From: Barthelona sp. PAP020
Lineage: Eukaryota > Metamonada: BaSk clade
Assembly: GCA_040182905.1 (NCBI GenBank)
Contig: JARQWU010000038.1
Coordinates: 1-54,525, forward strand
Direction: 5' to 3'
Length of the DNA: 54,525 bases
A model generated the notes under the pieces. The model had not been told where the DNA came from. It made no database searches and saw only the letters and a program-made list of their open reading frames with translations. The number at the start of each line of letters is the position of its first letter. Within the stretch, counting starts at the first letter, position 1. Positions 38,532 through 47,913 of the stretch are shown piece by piece. The translations under genes and the position numbers were made by a program.

Positions 38532-40865
38532 ATGATAGATCCTCTTCAAAAGTTTCACAATAATCTATTAAAATCTGCAAATAATAATTTTATTGATTTT
38601 AAAGAGGTTTTGGAAGGAATTGAATTTTCAACAATTTTTATTGCACTTTCTGAGCTTGAAATTCCTTTTCTTGATGTTGCACTTAAGCTTGCATCGAATT
38701 TTATTGCTAGTAATTCCTCAAATGAAGAAGCTTTGGTGTTATTTTTTAGAATATTATGGTTGACCACGACTTTTGAAGATTTATTGCAACAACAAGCTGC
38801 TTTAGCTAATAATGCATCATTCAAACAATGTATGGAACAATTTTTCAAAAATTGTGACAAAGCATCTGAATTGATAGGAAAGACTTTTGGTAGGACTTTC
38901 ATTGGAAAATTTGTTTATGGGCACAGTGATTTAGAGAAAATCACTAAATTACATCATAAATTTGACAGTATCAATGGTGATTTAAACGTTATGCTATCCA
39001 CTTATTCTATTTTAGCAGTACCTGATATTATTACTGATAAAATTGCTGTTCATCTGAGCCAAATGAATCAAAAACTAATGGAAGAGATGAGAAGAAATCA
39101 TTTAAAGTTGGAAGCAAATCATAAAGAACTAGCTGGAACTCTAAAATTAATTCTTTCCAAGTTTAATTCGCTTGAACATAAAAATGAAGTGAGTAATGTT
39201 GTTAATATGATGGCCGAAACTGAAAAAAATTTGACCAACAATATCAACGTTCCTATGATTGATTTTGAGAGAATTAAGATTGAATCAGAGCTTGGTCGGG
39301 GTGGATTTGCAACCATTTTAAAAGGAAAGTACAAACGTAGTGATGTTGCCATTAAAATACCTTACGATGCGACAGAAGAAGAAGTTAGAAGTGAATGTAT
39401 TGCTGTATCTTTTGTTCATCGTTTTATTTGCAAGGTTTATGGTATGACACAAAAAGACGGTCAATGGGGCATAGTTATGGAATATTGTCCCACTTCTTTG
39501 AATAAAATTATGCAAAACATGACGGTTAGTGAGAAAATACAAGGTATGATGCAACTGGCCGATGCACTTGATTATTGTCATAAACAAGGGATTATACATA
39601 GAGATATCACTCCTAAGAATGTATTAATCAGAGAAGATGGAACTGTTGCATTGTGTGATTTTGGGCTTGTACGCAGTTTAGAAAGAACCGGTGCACTTTC
39701 AACTTTTGGAACTGTACATTATATGCCACCTGAAATTTTTACTGAAGAAAACCCTATTGCACATCCTGGAATTGATTCATGGTCTTTTGGTGTTGCTTTC
39801 TTTGAGATAATGAGTGGTCATGCACCTTTTGAAAATACACCCAATCGAATGATTAACTTGAAGTTAGCGAATGGTTTGGTACCTTTTGATGAGATTGAAT
39901 GGGTTTTTGGGTATGAATTCATCTCAAAGTGCTTTGATTCAAATCCCGATAATAGACCAATGTTTTCTGAAATCGTTGACTATCTTGAGTCCTTACTTGA
40001 TCTGATAGATGCTGGGAATGAAGACAATAACAATGTTAGACATGAAATTCATGTTTCAAATGAATCTGTTTACCAAAACGTGGAAAAGGTTCAAGCCCTT
40101 CAAAATGTTCAGCAATCATTCAACTCATGGGAATTTTATGATATGGAGAATGTTGTGGTTCCAAGTTCCTTCAACATTGACAAAATTGATCAAAATGGAC
40201 GTCCAAAGTTGTTTTTTGATGCAATCTCCAGTGGAAATCTTGCTGTTGTAAAGCAATGTATTAAAGCTGGTGTTAACGTTAACAAACAAGATAACGATGG
40301 TCGCACTTCTCTTTTTATCGCTGTAAACAATCAGCACATTGGTATCATTCAGTTTTTATTGGATTTTGGCGCAAATATTAACAAAACCATGCACAATGGT
40401 TTTTCTGTGTTGTACAACAGTTGTGCTATGGGTAATATGGGGATGGTTGAATTGTTATTAAACCGTGGATCTAATGTCAATCAATATGGTGATGGAGGAT
40501 TCACACCACTGTATATTGCTGCGGCTAAAGGTCATGCAAATGTTGTTGAGTTGTTGTTACACAGAGGAGCTGATACTAATTTGAGCAGCATTGATGGTTA
40601 TTCTCCATTGTATATTGCTTCGTCACTTGGGTTTATTGATGTTGTTCAAACTCTTTTAAAATATGGAGCGAATGTTAATCAATGCAGTGTAAAGGGGATT
40701 TCTGTTCTTTATGCTGCTTCTGCTAAAGGGCATTATGATGTAGTTCAACTTCTTTTGAATCATGGGGCTGATGTTTACGTGAATAGAAAGTATAGTCCTC
40801 GAGATGCGGCTAGAGTAAAGGGACATTCCAATATTGAATCATTGTTACAGCCTTTTTATAAATAG
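38532..40865 (+). CDS. Helical bundle (HeLo/MLKL-like) + protein kinase + ankyrin repeats
   Basis: 777 residues from ATG 38532. Residues about 50-165 form helices like the four-helix HeLo/MLKL N-domain: ALVLFFRILWLTTTFEDLL; CDKASELIGK; FVYGHSDLEKITKLHHKFDS; INGDLNVMLSTYS. A bracing helix follows (about 175-225). The kinase domain (about 245-490, TKL-like) looks catalytically intact: glycine loop LGRGGFATIL, VAIK lysine about 275, HRDITPKN (356-363), DFG (376-378) and the MPPE segment. About six ankyrin repeats follow (about 560-775; for example GFTPLYIAAAKGHANVVELL). Proteins with such N-terminal bundles disrupt membranes in animal and plant MLKL and in fungal HET-S-type death. Here the ankyrins would be the sensor. 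That role is inference. Confidence 0.75.
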   Translation: MIDPLQKFHNNLLKSANNNFIDFKEVLEGIEFSTIFIALSELEIPFLDVALKLASNFIASNSSNEEALVLFFRILWLTTTFEDLLQQQAALANNASFKQCMEQFFKNCDKASELIGKTFGRTFIGKFVYGHSDLEKITKLHHKFDSINGDLNVMLSTYSILAVPDIITDKIAVHLSQMNQKLMEEMRRNHLKLEANHKELAGTLKLILSKFNSLEHKNEVSNVVNMMAETEKNLTNNINVPMIDFERIKIESELGRGGFATILKGKYKRSDVAIKIPYDATEEEVRSECIAVSFVHRFICKVYGMTQKDGQWGIVMEYCPTSLNKIMQNMTVSEKIQGMMQLADALDYCHKQGIIHRDITPKNVLIREDGTVALCDFGLVRSLERTGALSTFGTVHYMPPEIFTEENPIAHPGIDSWSFGVAFFEIMSGHAPFENTPNRMINLKLANGLVPFDEIEWVFGYEFISKCFDSNPDNRPMFSEIVDYLESLLDLIDAGNEDNNNVRHEIHVSNESVYQNVEKVQALQNVQQSFNSWEFYDMENVVVPSSFNIDKIDQNGRPKLFFDAISSGNLAVVKQCIKAGVNVNKQDNDGRTSLFIAVNNQHIGIIQFLLDFGANINKTMHNGFSVLYNSCAMGNMGMVELLLNRGSNVNQYGDGGFTPLYIAAAKGHANVVELLLHRGADTNLSSIDGYSPLYIASSLGFIDVVQTLLKYGANVNQCSVKGISVLYAASAKGHYDVVQLLLNHGADVYVNRKYSPRDAARVKGHSNIESLLQPFYK

Positions 40866-41078
40866 ATTGTTAATTGATAAATTTTTTCTTTTATATATCT
40901 GATTCTTCTTTTTAATGTTGTTTGAAATGGATAAAATATCTTTAAAGCTTTCTTTGTTGGATAAAACAAGAAATATTAATGAAAGCATGGTGTTTTCATT
41001 TTGAAAATTGTTTTTTTTTGTTTAAAGATACAAATTGAAAAGTAGTATTCTTATTTACTATTATTGATTATTATTATT

Positions 41079-41741
41079 ATGAATAATCGAGATTTAATTG
41101 AAAATAAGTATGTTGTTACTTGTTTTAATGGGAGGTTTAAAGGTAGGGTTAATATGAAGGATATTAAGATTACACTCGACGATAAATTCTTTTGTAAGGG
41201 ATATCCTGTTGTAATTTTGAATAAATCTCAATGGGAACAGTTTTTGGGAAATAATTTGAGAGTTGATGAGGTTGATAAAATTTATAATGCACCACCACTT
41301 GCTGAATTTGTTGAATGGTTCAAATTTAGATTGAGCATTCCATCTAATCGTTCAACAACACTTTTTTCGACATCAAAAAATTATGAGAAAAAAAAAGAAC
41401 CTTTGTTGCAAAATGAAAAAGACAATGAGTCAGATTTAATGATTATTGATTTGGATGATCATAAACCTGATGTTGAAATTCCAAATGAAAAAAAAATAAA
41501 CATATTCGATTATAACCTAATCAAGGCTCGAAATTCCGGGGATGTGGAAGAATTCATAAAATCGCTAAGAGATGAAGGTTTTGAAAGGTATCGCACATTA
41601 AATTATCAGAATAACTTTGAAATTAGACCTTGTCATTCTACTCATGTACTATTAAGTTTAGGAGGTGAATTTTCAGATGGAAAGGATAGAATTTTTGGAA
41701 AAAACAAGCCTCTTTTTGATTTCGTTGCTTCTGGTGGTTGA
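41079..41741 (+). CDS. Unknown protein, possibly 5' part of a broken or spliced gene
   Basis: 220 residues from ATG 41079. Recognisable pieces are only descriptive: a beta-rich start (YVVTCFNGRFKGRVNMKDIK), a middle acidic linker (ESDLMIIDLDDHKPD), and a C-terminal part ending SLGGEFSDGKDRIFG...FDFVASGG. No family is recognised. Coding-like sequence continues past the stop in other frames up to 42213 (see the next entry), so this ORF may be the intact front of a gene whose rear is frame-shifted or split by introns I could not place. It lies 213 bp after the kinase-ankyrin gene on the same strand. Confidence 0.5.
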   Translation: MNNRDLIENKYVVTCFNGRFKGRVNMKDIKITLDDKFFCKGYPVVILNKSQWEQFLGNNLRVDEVDKIYNAPPLAEFVEWFKFRLSIPSNRSTTLFSTSKNYEKKKEPLLQNEKDNESDLMIIDLDDHKPDVEIPNEKKINIFDYNLIKARNSGDVEEFIKSLRDEGFERYRTLNYQNNFEIRPCHSTHVLLSLGGEFSDGKDRIFGKNKPLFDFVASGG

Positions 41742-42213
41742 TGATGAATATGGTGGTGACAGATTATCATCCTCAATTTGATTTGCGGACTATTGATACC
41801 ACTATGTGAGAAATACGTTTTGTAGAGGTTGGAAGGTAGATCTCTTGTTCAAAAGCTTTTGTGCAAAATGAAATTGATTGAACTGAAAGTTTTCGTCTGG
41901 GAGTTGTGGATTATTGTTGTAAATATTTCTCTTTTTTTATGAATGGTTTGAAACTAGTGGAGAAATCCGCTGAAAGGAAAAGACCCAGTAGAATTTACTT
42001 TTAGAGAAGGACTTTGATAGTTTTTGGAAATATACGATAATATTTGACATGCTATTGTTATTTAACTTTTGGAGAGTGTTTATATTCCAACAGTTAGAAT
42101 TTTTTCTGGACCTTTTGCAATTTGAAAAAGAAGAAAGACAAAATTTATTGGCAAGGAATGCGTCTATATTTACTTCACAGAAAGTCAAATTTCTTGAGAC
42201 GCTTCAGAAATGA
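41738..42213 (+). pseudogene. Frame-broken coding fragments after the 41079 gene
   Basis: Successive coding-like stretches change frame: 41738-41809 (VVTDYHPQFDLRTIDTTM), 41797-41871 (VRNTFCRGWKVDLLFKSF), 41882-42003 (NGLKLVEKSAERKRPS) and 41992-42213 (FFLDLLQFEKEERQNLLARN). Each has protein-like composition. The last could start after a TTTACTTTTAG acceptor (42004). Either the 3' half of the upstream gene has decayed or several small introns are present. The rest, to 42377, is A/T-rich intergenic DNA. Confidence 0.35.
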
Positions 42214-42377
42214 CAGTAAATAGAGCTTCATGAATGATTGATCCTTTTTAATTTTTTTGAAAAGCATTTGAATGTTGAGATAAATTGATTCAGCTGTTTG
42301 AATTTTCTGCAAAAAGGTCTATTGTTGAGTAAAGAGCAACCAAAATCTCTTTAAATGGTACGAACATTCCAAATTTT

Positions 42378-43790
42378 TTAACCCACGAAACTGTCTTTTT
42401 TTAAACGGATCTTTCTTAGCTCATCCACATTTTTTGCATTGAAAAATAAATTATGCCCTAATTCTTCTTTCAACGTTATGTACAATGATGGAAATTCATT
42501 ATACTCATTATCATTTAACCTTTTGACATAAAACTCATGTTGGTCAATACTGTGTAAAAATGGAATGCAATTTAGCAAATATTCATGCCCAGGATAAAAA
42601 ATTGTCTCACCTTCAGCAAATTTTTTCAGATATTGGAAACATTCAAACATTCCTGCAAAATCACCGGTAAAAACCTTACCACATACTCCTGGAAAGAGAA
42701 TATCACCTGTAAATATGCTATCAAACTCTGGAATGTACAAGATAACATCAATATCTGAATGTGCATGAAATGTACTGATATTAACGGAAATAAGGTCATC
42801 TAAAATAGGCAATTCAGCATTTCTACGGTTTACACTGAGACTATGCAACATGGATGGCTCATAAACAAACACATTTTTAAAATATTCACGTAATCTGGGT
42901 AAACCAGAAAAATGATCTTGATGCATATGCGTCAAAAAAACTGCTTCAATAATATAGCCATGTTTCTTACAAAAAGAAATTATTTCTTCACCGTTTCCAC
43001 TGCAATCAACCAATACGCTTTTTTTGGTCAAATTGTTGACGATAAGGTAGTTATAGTTGTCATTATTGACTAAAATGGGTTCAATAAATAGAGACGTATC
43101 AAAATCAACATTTTCTGAAGTGTCATCAATAAAATCTAGCAAATCTTCATTCAAATCTTCTTCATCTTCCAGTATTCTTTGCCTTTCCACAAAATTTCCA
43201 GGTAATTGATCTTCAACCAGAACATCTACAGGTGGAGGAAGGCTGTGGAACATATCTTCCACAAGTTGAATTAAACTGTTAGCATAAGGCCCAACCTCAT
43301 TTTTGAGTGGGATATTGTCCGGTCCAAGAACTTTGCATCCCAAAGTCTCCGTACATGCACGAATTTGTTTTAACAAACAGATAAATTTATCACGATGTTC
43401 TCCCACAGGAAGTGTTTTTGCATCAAATAAAAAAGTTTGAAAGCTTTTTTCACTGAATAGATAACCAATATATTTGATAAGACATACATTCATTGTTTTA
43501 ATTGTATAATTGCATAATTTATGTAATAATGTTAATAGAAGATATTGATGATCATGTTTTATTGGATAATATTTGAAAAATACCAAACAATATAGTTTAT
43601 AATTGTTTTCATTGATGTTTATTTCATTAAATAATGAATAAATTTTATGTTCATCATAGTTGACATTCATTAAATTCATTTTAAATTCTTCTTCATTGAT
43701 TTCTAAAATATTATAAATTTCTGTTGCTATTAATGGAAATTCCGAATTATTAAGACATTCAATAAATATTTCGTCAACTTTAGAATTCAT
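42378..43790 (-). CDS. Metallo-beta-lactamase-fold hydrolase fused to an unknown N-terminal domain
   Basis: 470 residues. The C-terminal half (about 235-470) is a glyoxalase II-like metallo-beta-lactamase domain: LVDCSG, THMHQDH (287-293, zinc ligands His288, His290, Asp292, His293), FHAHSDIDVILYIP with the next His, FTGDILFPG with the bridging Asp, and FYPGHEY with the last His. All ligands are present, so it is likely an active di-metal hydrolase. The substrate is not evident; the family includes hydroxyacylglutathione hydrolases. The N-terminal ~190 residues are helical and unrecognised (HQYLLLTLLHKLCNYTIK, KFICLLKQIRACTETLGCKVLG), followed by a Pro-rich (SLPPPVDVLVEDQLPG) and acidic linker. 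The frame is continuous, so the fusion is real in this assembly. Confidence 0.8.
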   Translation of the reverse strand: MNSKVDEIFIECLNNSEFPLIATEIYNILEINEEEFKMNLMNVNYDEHKIYSLFNEININENNYKLYCLVFFKYYPIKHDHQYLLLTLLHKLCNYTIKTMNVCLIKYIGYLFSEKSFQTFLFDAKTLPVGEHRDKFICLLKQIRACTETLGCKVLGPDNIPLKNEVGPYANSLIQLVEDMFHSLPPPVDVLVEDQLPGNFVERQRILEDEEDLNEDLLDFIDDTSENVDFDTSLFIEPILVNNDNYNYLIVNNLTKKSVLVDCSGNGEEIISFCKKHGYIIEAVFLTHMHQDHFSGLPRLREYFKNVFVYEPSMLHSLSVNRRNAELPILDDLISVNISTFHAHSDIDVILYIPEFDSIFTGDILFPGVCGKVFTGDFAGMFECFQYLKKFAEGETIFYPGHEYLLNCIPFLHSIDQHEFYVKRLNDNEYNEFPSLYITLKEELGHNLFFNAKNVDELRKIRLKKDSFVG

Positions 43791-44009
43791 TAAATAAAAA
43801 TATCAGTTAAAAGAACAGTAAATTGTTGGCAAAAAAGATCTCTCAACTCATATGGTATAAATTTTCATTGTTAAATTCTTTTAAAACGTCAATTCAAATG
43901 GTTGAAATGAAGTAAATAATGTTAATTCTTTGAAGAAACAAAATATTATCCATAAATAGATTCTTTTTACAAATCGACATTCTTTATTGATTGATTGAAA
44001 TAATAATTA

Positions 44010-44261
44010 ATGCAAAAAGACCAAAAATCACCTCTTGTGATTAGCGATTTGTGGAATAAAGTGTTTTCTATTCACAAAATCAATCTCTTCGCACCAAATC
44101 CTTTGGAATCTTTTCTACCACAAAATCAATCAAGATTAAGTACATTGATTCCGATTTGGAAGCCTATTGAATTGGATGAGTTATCTTCCGAACAGAATAT
44201 TGAAGCCAATGATTCAGAACCAACTATGATAAGGGAAGATGATATTAATGATTCAGATTAA
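44010..44261 (+). CDS. Small protein of unknown function (83 aa)
   Basis: ATG-started frame with balanced codon use: MQKDQKSPLVISDLWNKVFS, a middle LIPIWKPIELDELSSEQN, and an acidic end (REDDINDSD). It is divergent from the metallo-beta-lactamase gene (219 bp between starts). No family is recognised. The IPIWKPIELDELSSE segment weakly recalls APC13, a small anaphase-promoting complex subunit, but the match is too short to name it. Confidence 0.4.
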   Translation: MQKDQKSPLVISDLWNKVFSIHKINLFAPNPLESFLPQNQSRLSTLIPIWKPIELDELSSEQNIEANDSEPTMIREDDINDSD

Positions 44262-44666
44262 TGTTTACTATAATTGATAGCGATTATAATTCTTTTGAAT
44301 GTTTGAAAAAGAGGAAAGGAAATTTCCCATTCAATAAATGGGATTAATTTAATTAATGGTAACGAATTTGTGGAGGAATCTTTTGTGTAGATGTTTTTTG
44401 CTATTGATTTGCAGATATTTTGGCAGACTACCTCACTGAAATTACCACCAGTGAGTTTCATCATTTTGCAACAAGAACAATAAATTGATATTTTTTTATG
44501 CAAAATCTTCAATATTCATTAAACACTAGATGAATGCTCTGTGAGTTGAAGGCATACTTCATACACCTGGCACAGTGTTAGTATATATCCACTGAGGGTT
44601 GAACCTAAAATTCAAACTACTTCATAGTCCATAATGTGGTTCATTACTCTGAGTTTATTTTCATCT
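44262..44666. other. Convergent intergenic region, no gene seen
   Basis: 405 bp between the small ORF (+) and the C92-like gene (-). Part of it (44520-44640) is less A/T-rich and includes GGTTCAACCC on the minus strand, which resembles a Pol III B box, but no tRNA or other RNA folds around it. Confidence 0.4.
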
Positions 44667-45611
44667 TTACAGATCTTGAAGAACACCAACAGGAACAATA
44701 TTCTTTGAGTGAGCCATAAAATTCGGATTACATCCAATACACTCAACAGGAACTGTCATGTTCAAATTTTTATAGTAATCAATCCAATATTGAGCTATTT
44801 TTTTTGAGTTTTTCTCTCTGAAAGATAAAGGATGCCGATAGAACACATGTCTATCTGAAAGAATATCAACAGGTTCCAGTGATTCAACATCAAAATAAGG
44901 TATTTTTCTAAATGGGTTATCAAACGCATCTAATACCAATTCTGAACAGTATAAACCAAAGTCATCCCAAATAAAGGTCTTATTGTAAGGTTGTCCTAAA
45001 ACTTTTTCACACATATCAATTGCACATGGAATTCTGTGTCTAAACTTATCAGCCACGCGATAAATATAACCTTTGATAGGTATTTTTGTTTTTTCTTCAT
45101 ATTTCCCCATAAAAGTTTCTAAATCTTCATAAACAACTCCAGATGAAGGAGAGGCATGAAAAACACATATCTTATTTGTTTTTTTATCTCTGCATATAAT
45201 TCCAACATGAACAAAATCAAGGGAATTATCAGTTTGAGTTGAACCATTGATAGCATTTGAAAAATCTGATCCAGATGTGGTTTGAAATATAATATCACCT
45301 GTTAATAAATGATTAGGAGAAACAATATCAACTTCTACTTCTTTAAAAATTCTTAGTAAAGGATTTAATTGCATATGCGGTTTTTCAAGAAATTTATAGA
45401 AATTTTCAAAATCTACATAGTCGTTTTTGTTGCAAAATTTCGAATTTGTGTTGGAAAAGTCCATTCTTTCTTTGAGAATTTCTTTTTTTGCAGGCAGATT
45501 TTCGACAATTGTATTGGAAATTTTAAGAACATCACATATATATTTAGTCAATGAAAGTTTTTTGAATAAATTTTTAATCATTGCATTAATAAACAATGAG
45601 ATTTTGTCCAT
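44667..45611 (-). CDS. Permuted papain-like hydrolase of the YiiX/C92 (NlpC/P60) superfamily
   Basis: 314 residues. The catalytic fold (about 98-270) starts with LLTGDIIFQTTSGSDFSNAI, has FVHVGIIC with the catalytic His (135), VFHASPSSGVVYEDLETF, GYIYRVADK, the VLGQPYNKTFIWDD loop, and YCSELVLDAF with the catalytic Cys (222). The His-before-Cys order is the circular permutation that defines YiiX/LRAT/NlpC-type enzymes. Bacterial members are amidases or peptidases, and LRAT-like members are acyltransferases; the substrate here is unknown. Residues 1-90 form an additional basic helical region (MIKNLFKKLSLTKY) without a clear signal peptide. The family is mainly bacterial, so gene transfer is possible. 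Confidence 0.75.
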   Translation of the reverse strand: MDKISLFINAMIKNLFKKLSLTKYICDVLKISNTIVENLPAKKEILKERMDFSNTNSKFCNKNDYVDFENFYKFLEKPHMQLNPLLRIFKEVEVDIVSPNHLLTGDIIFQTTSGSDFSNAINGSTQTDNSLDFVHVGIICRDKKTNKICVFHASPSSGVVYEDLETFMGKYEEKTKIPIKGYIYRVADKFRHRIPCAIDMCEKVLGQPYNKTFIWDDFGLYCSELVLDAFDNPFRKIPYFDVESLEPVDILSDRHVFYRHPLSFREKNSKKIAQYWIDYYKNLNMTVPVECIGCNPNFMAHSKNIVPVGVLQDL

Positions 45612-45937
45612 TCAATTCCCTGATTTTCCTTCTTTGTTCATAAATTATCAGTTTAACTTCAATACACCCATCAAATTTCTTATTAATTAATCCAAAGAAG
45701 ACCTTTACATCAGAGAAGTATTTTTCCCTAAATTTTTGAATTTGCTTTAAATTCTTTTATAAAAATGTATTCAGAGAAAAAAGAAAATGAATTTGACCGG
45801 ACACAAATAATAACCCTTTGAAAAAATTATTTGTAATACTAAATCAATACATAGGCGGCTTTTTCCCTACAATCATTTTTAAAGCAACAAAAAATGTTGG
45901 GAAGTGTGTTGTTATCATTAAAAAAAAACCTTTTCCG
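45612..45937. other. Intergenic, no gene seen
   Basis: 326 bp between the start of the C92-like gene and the stop of the MFS gene, both on the minus strand; A/T-rich, no recognised element. Confidence 0.5.
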
Positions 45938-47626
45938 CTAGAATGCATTTATATCTGTGCTTTCACTAATAGGAGGACTAAAATTTGATAAATCAGTATT
46001 CAAATAATCGGTAGTTAATTGAATATCATCAAAAGGTTTTACCTGATCAACAACATCACAATTCAGTTCATCATTGCTTCTATCTTGTATTTTATAATCA
46101 TTCTCCACATCATCTGTTTCTGTCATGTCTTTTTCAACTTCTGAATTTATTTCCACCTCAATTTCAGATTCATTGTTGCTACTTTCCAAATTAAAATTTT
46201 CAGCTTCTTCTTCTTTTTTGTTATTTTCAACAGATAATTCGTCAGTGCTATATCCTGGATCAGTGGTCTTGGGGTCTTTCTCTGTAACTTCTTCTTCTTC
46301 TTCTTCTACTTCATCATCATCATCAGAATCAATACCTTCCACAATTGAAGTTAATTTTAAACTCAAAAAAAACGCGCAAAGATACACAAAAGAAACAGAC
46401 ATAAAAGGCAAGGCAGAAAAGTTCATATTATAAGCCAATGTATCAATAAAACCAGATAACAAAGCTCCTAAACCTCTCGCCAAACTGGCTGCGGCAGTTG
46501 CAAATCCTTGAACTAAACCATGCCCTTCTTTTCTTGTTGAATTTGATAACATTAAAGAGACCATAGGAATGTTCAACATGAATCCAACAGATATGAAAAA
46601 TGTAAAAAACAATAATAGACCCCAAGTATTAAACTCAGAACCAATACCAAATTGTGCCATAGGTAGGAATCCAACACCAAACGCCAAACAAATAATGCCA
46701 CTACGATATGTGTTTCTAACACCAAACAAATTCTTAGTTCTTTCAAACATGGTCACCTGAAAAAGAACAGCCATAGTCCCAAACATGGAAAAATGAATAC
46801 CAGATTGAGTACTTGAAAAACCCAAAGTATTTGACGCAAAAACAACCAAAAGAACTAAAATCGCACCGTTTCCATATGATCCAAGCATTCTTATACCTGT
46901 TAATCTTAATAATGTTGGACTCCTGGTTATACTCACAAGACCATCTTTTAATGATGGTGCCACTGTTCTAACATCATCTTTATCATTTGGCAAACAAATG
47001 ATGATGTACAAAATAGCAGATATTTGAACAATAAAACCAAAAACAAATGTTGGAAAGAACCTGTCAAGGAAAAAAACCCTGTTTGGGTCAGTTGTTAAAA
47101 TTGATTCTGACAAAAAACCTCCAATAGCAGAAGAAATTGCTCGCATAGCTGAATAAATTGCACCAATATAAGCAAAAGCCTTAGCTTTTAATTCAGGATC
47201 ATTAACTTTCCCTGCAACAAATGCATTTCCAACTGCAAGATTTGAATTAAAAATAGAAAACAAAAACCTAAGAATGAAAGCCACCATAAATGTTGGTGAA
47301 AAGCAAATAGCAGCAGTAGAAAAAAATGCAGAACATAAACCAATAACCAATAATGATTTGCGCCCAAATTTATCACTGAGATAACCCATGTAAGGGGATA
47401 AAAAAATTTTGGCAATGTGAAGACATGAATCAAGTAAACCAGTTAAAAAACCAACTTGAGATGAGTCATAACCCCATCTTTCAACAACTAATTTTGGTAA
47501 AATGGGATGTAATAAAGTAACTGTAATAGATTCGGTAAAAATGACTAAATAGGCAGGAAATAACAGCCAAAATGGAAGTTTTTTCTTTTCTGTTCGTTCG
47601 ATTTGGTTCTGTTCACATTCAGACAT
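45938..47626 (-). CDS. Major facilitator superfamily transporter (ZIFL/MFSD-like)
   Basis: 562 residues. Twelve spans lie between about 18 and 420: PFWLLFPAYLVIFTESITVT (span 1), PILPKLV, then the MFS motif A GYLSDKFGRKSLL after span 2. FNSNLAVGNAFVAGKVNDPE and YIGAIYSAMRAISSAIGGFL match the DHA1/ZIFL-type drug or organic-acid proton antiporters. The second half has GSYGNGAILVLLVVFASNTLG and GFATAAASLARGLGALLSGFID. The ~130-residue C-terminal tail is cytosolic and very acidic (DSDDDDEVEEEEEEVTEKD, ESEIEVEINSEVEKD), unusual for the family and perhaps a binding or ubiquitination site. The substrate cannot be read from the sequence. Confidence 0.82.
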   Translation of the reverse strand: MSECEQNQIERTEKKKLPFWLLFPAYLVIFTESITVTLLHPILPKLVVERWGYDSSQVGFLTGLLDSCLHIAKIFLSPYMGYLSDKFGRKSLLVIGLCSAFFSTAAICFSPTFMVAFILRFLFSIFNSNLAVGNAFVAGKVNDPELKAKAFAYIGAIYSAMRAISSAIGGFLSESILTTDPNRVFFLDRFFPTFVFGFIVQISAILYIIICLPNDKDDVRTVAPSLKDGLVSITRSPTLLRLTGIRMLGSYGNGAILVLLVVFASNTLGFSSTQSGIHFSMFGTMAVLFQVTMFERTKNLFGVRNTYRSGIICLAFGVGFLPMAQFGIGSEFNTWGLLLFFTFFISVGFMLNIPMVSLMLSNSTRKEGHGLVQGFATAAASLARGLGALLSGFIDTLAYNMNFSALPFMSVSFVYLCAFFLSLKLTSIVEGIDSDDDDEVEEEEEEVTEKDPKTTDPGYSTDELSVENNKKEEEAENFNLESSNNESEIEVEINSEVEKDMTETDDVENDYKIQDRSNDELNCDVVDQVKPFDDIQLTTDYLNTDLSNFSPPISESTDINAF

Positions 47627-47913
47627 GTTCTTTGATAAATGGAATTATTCCTTTTTAATCTTGATTTTTCAGATGATTCAAAGAACTTTTTTCGTAAAGA
47701 AAACTGCGCTATTTATTTAACCAGGAATTTTAACAGTAACATTTTTTTTCTCTAAATGGATTGTTGAAAAATTGGATTTCATTTCCATTAAATCTTTCAT
47801 TCTTTGGTGAAAATTGCTATTTATTGAAGATAATATGAAGGATAAAGTTATAATTCAAGAGAAGAAACAAAAAAAAATCCTCAAATTCAGTTTTTTGATA
47901 TGAAATTTCCAAC

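Noticed and set aside
44010-44261. APC13 (anaphase-promoting complex subunit)
   Set aside because: Only a weak resemblance of about 15 residues; left as unknown.
44560-44640. tRNA or tRNA-like gene near a GGTTCAACCC box
   Set aside because: No acceptor stem, D arm or anticodon arm can be folded around it on either strand.
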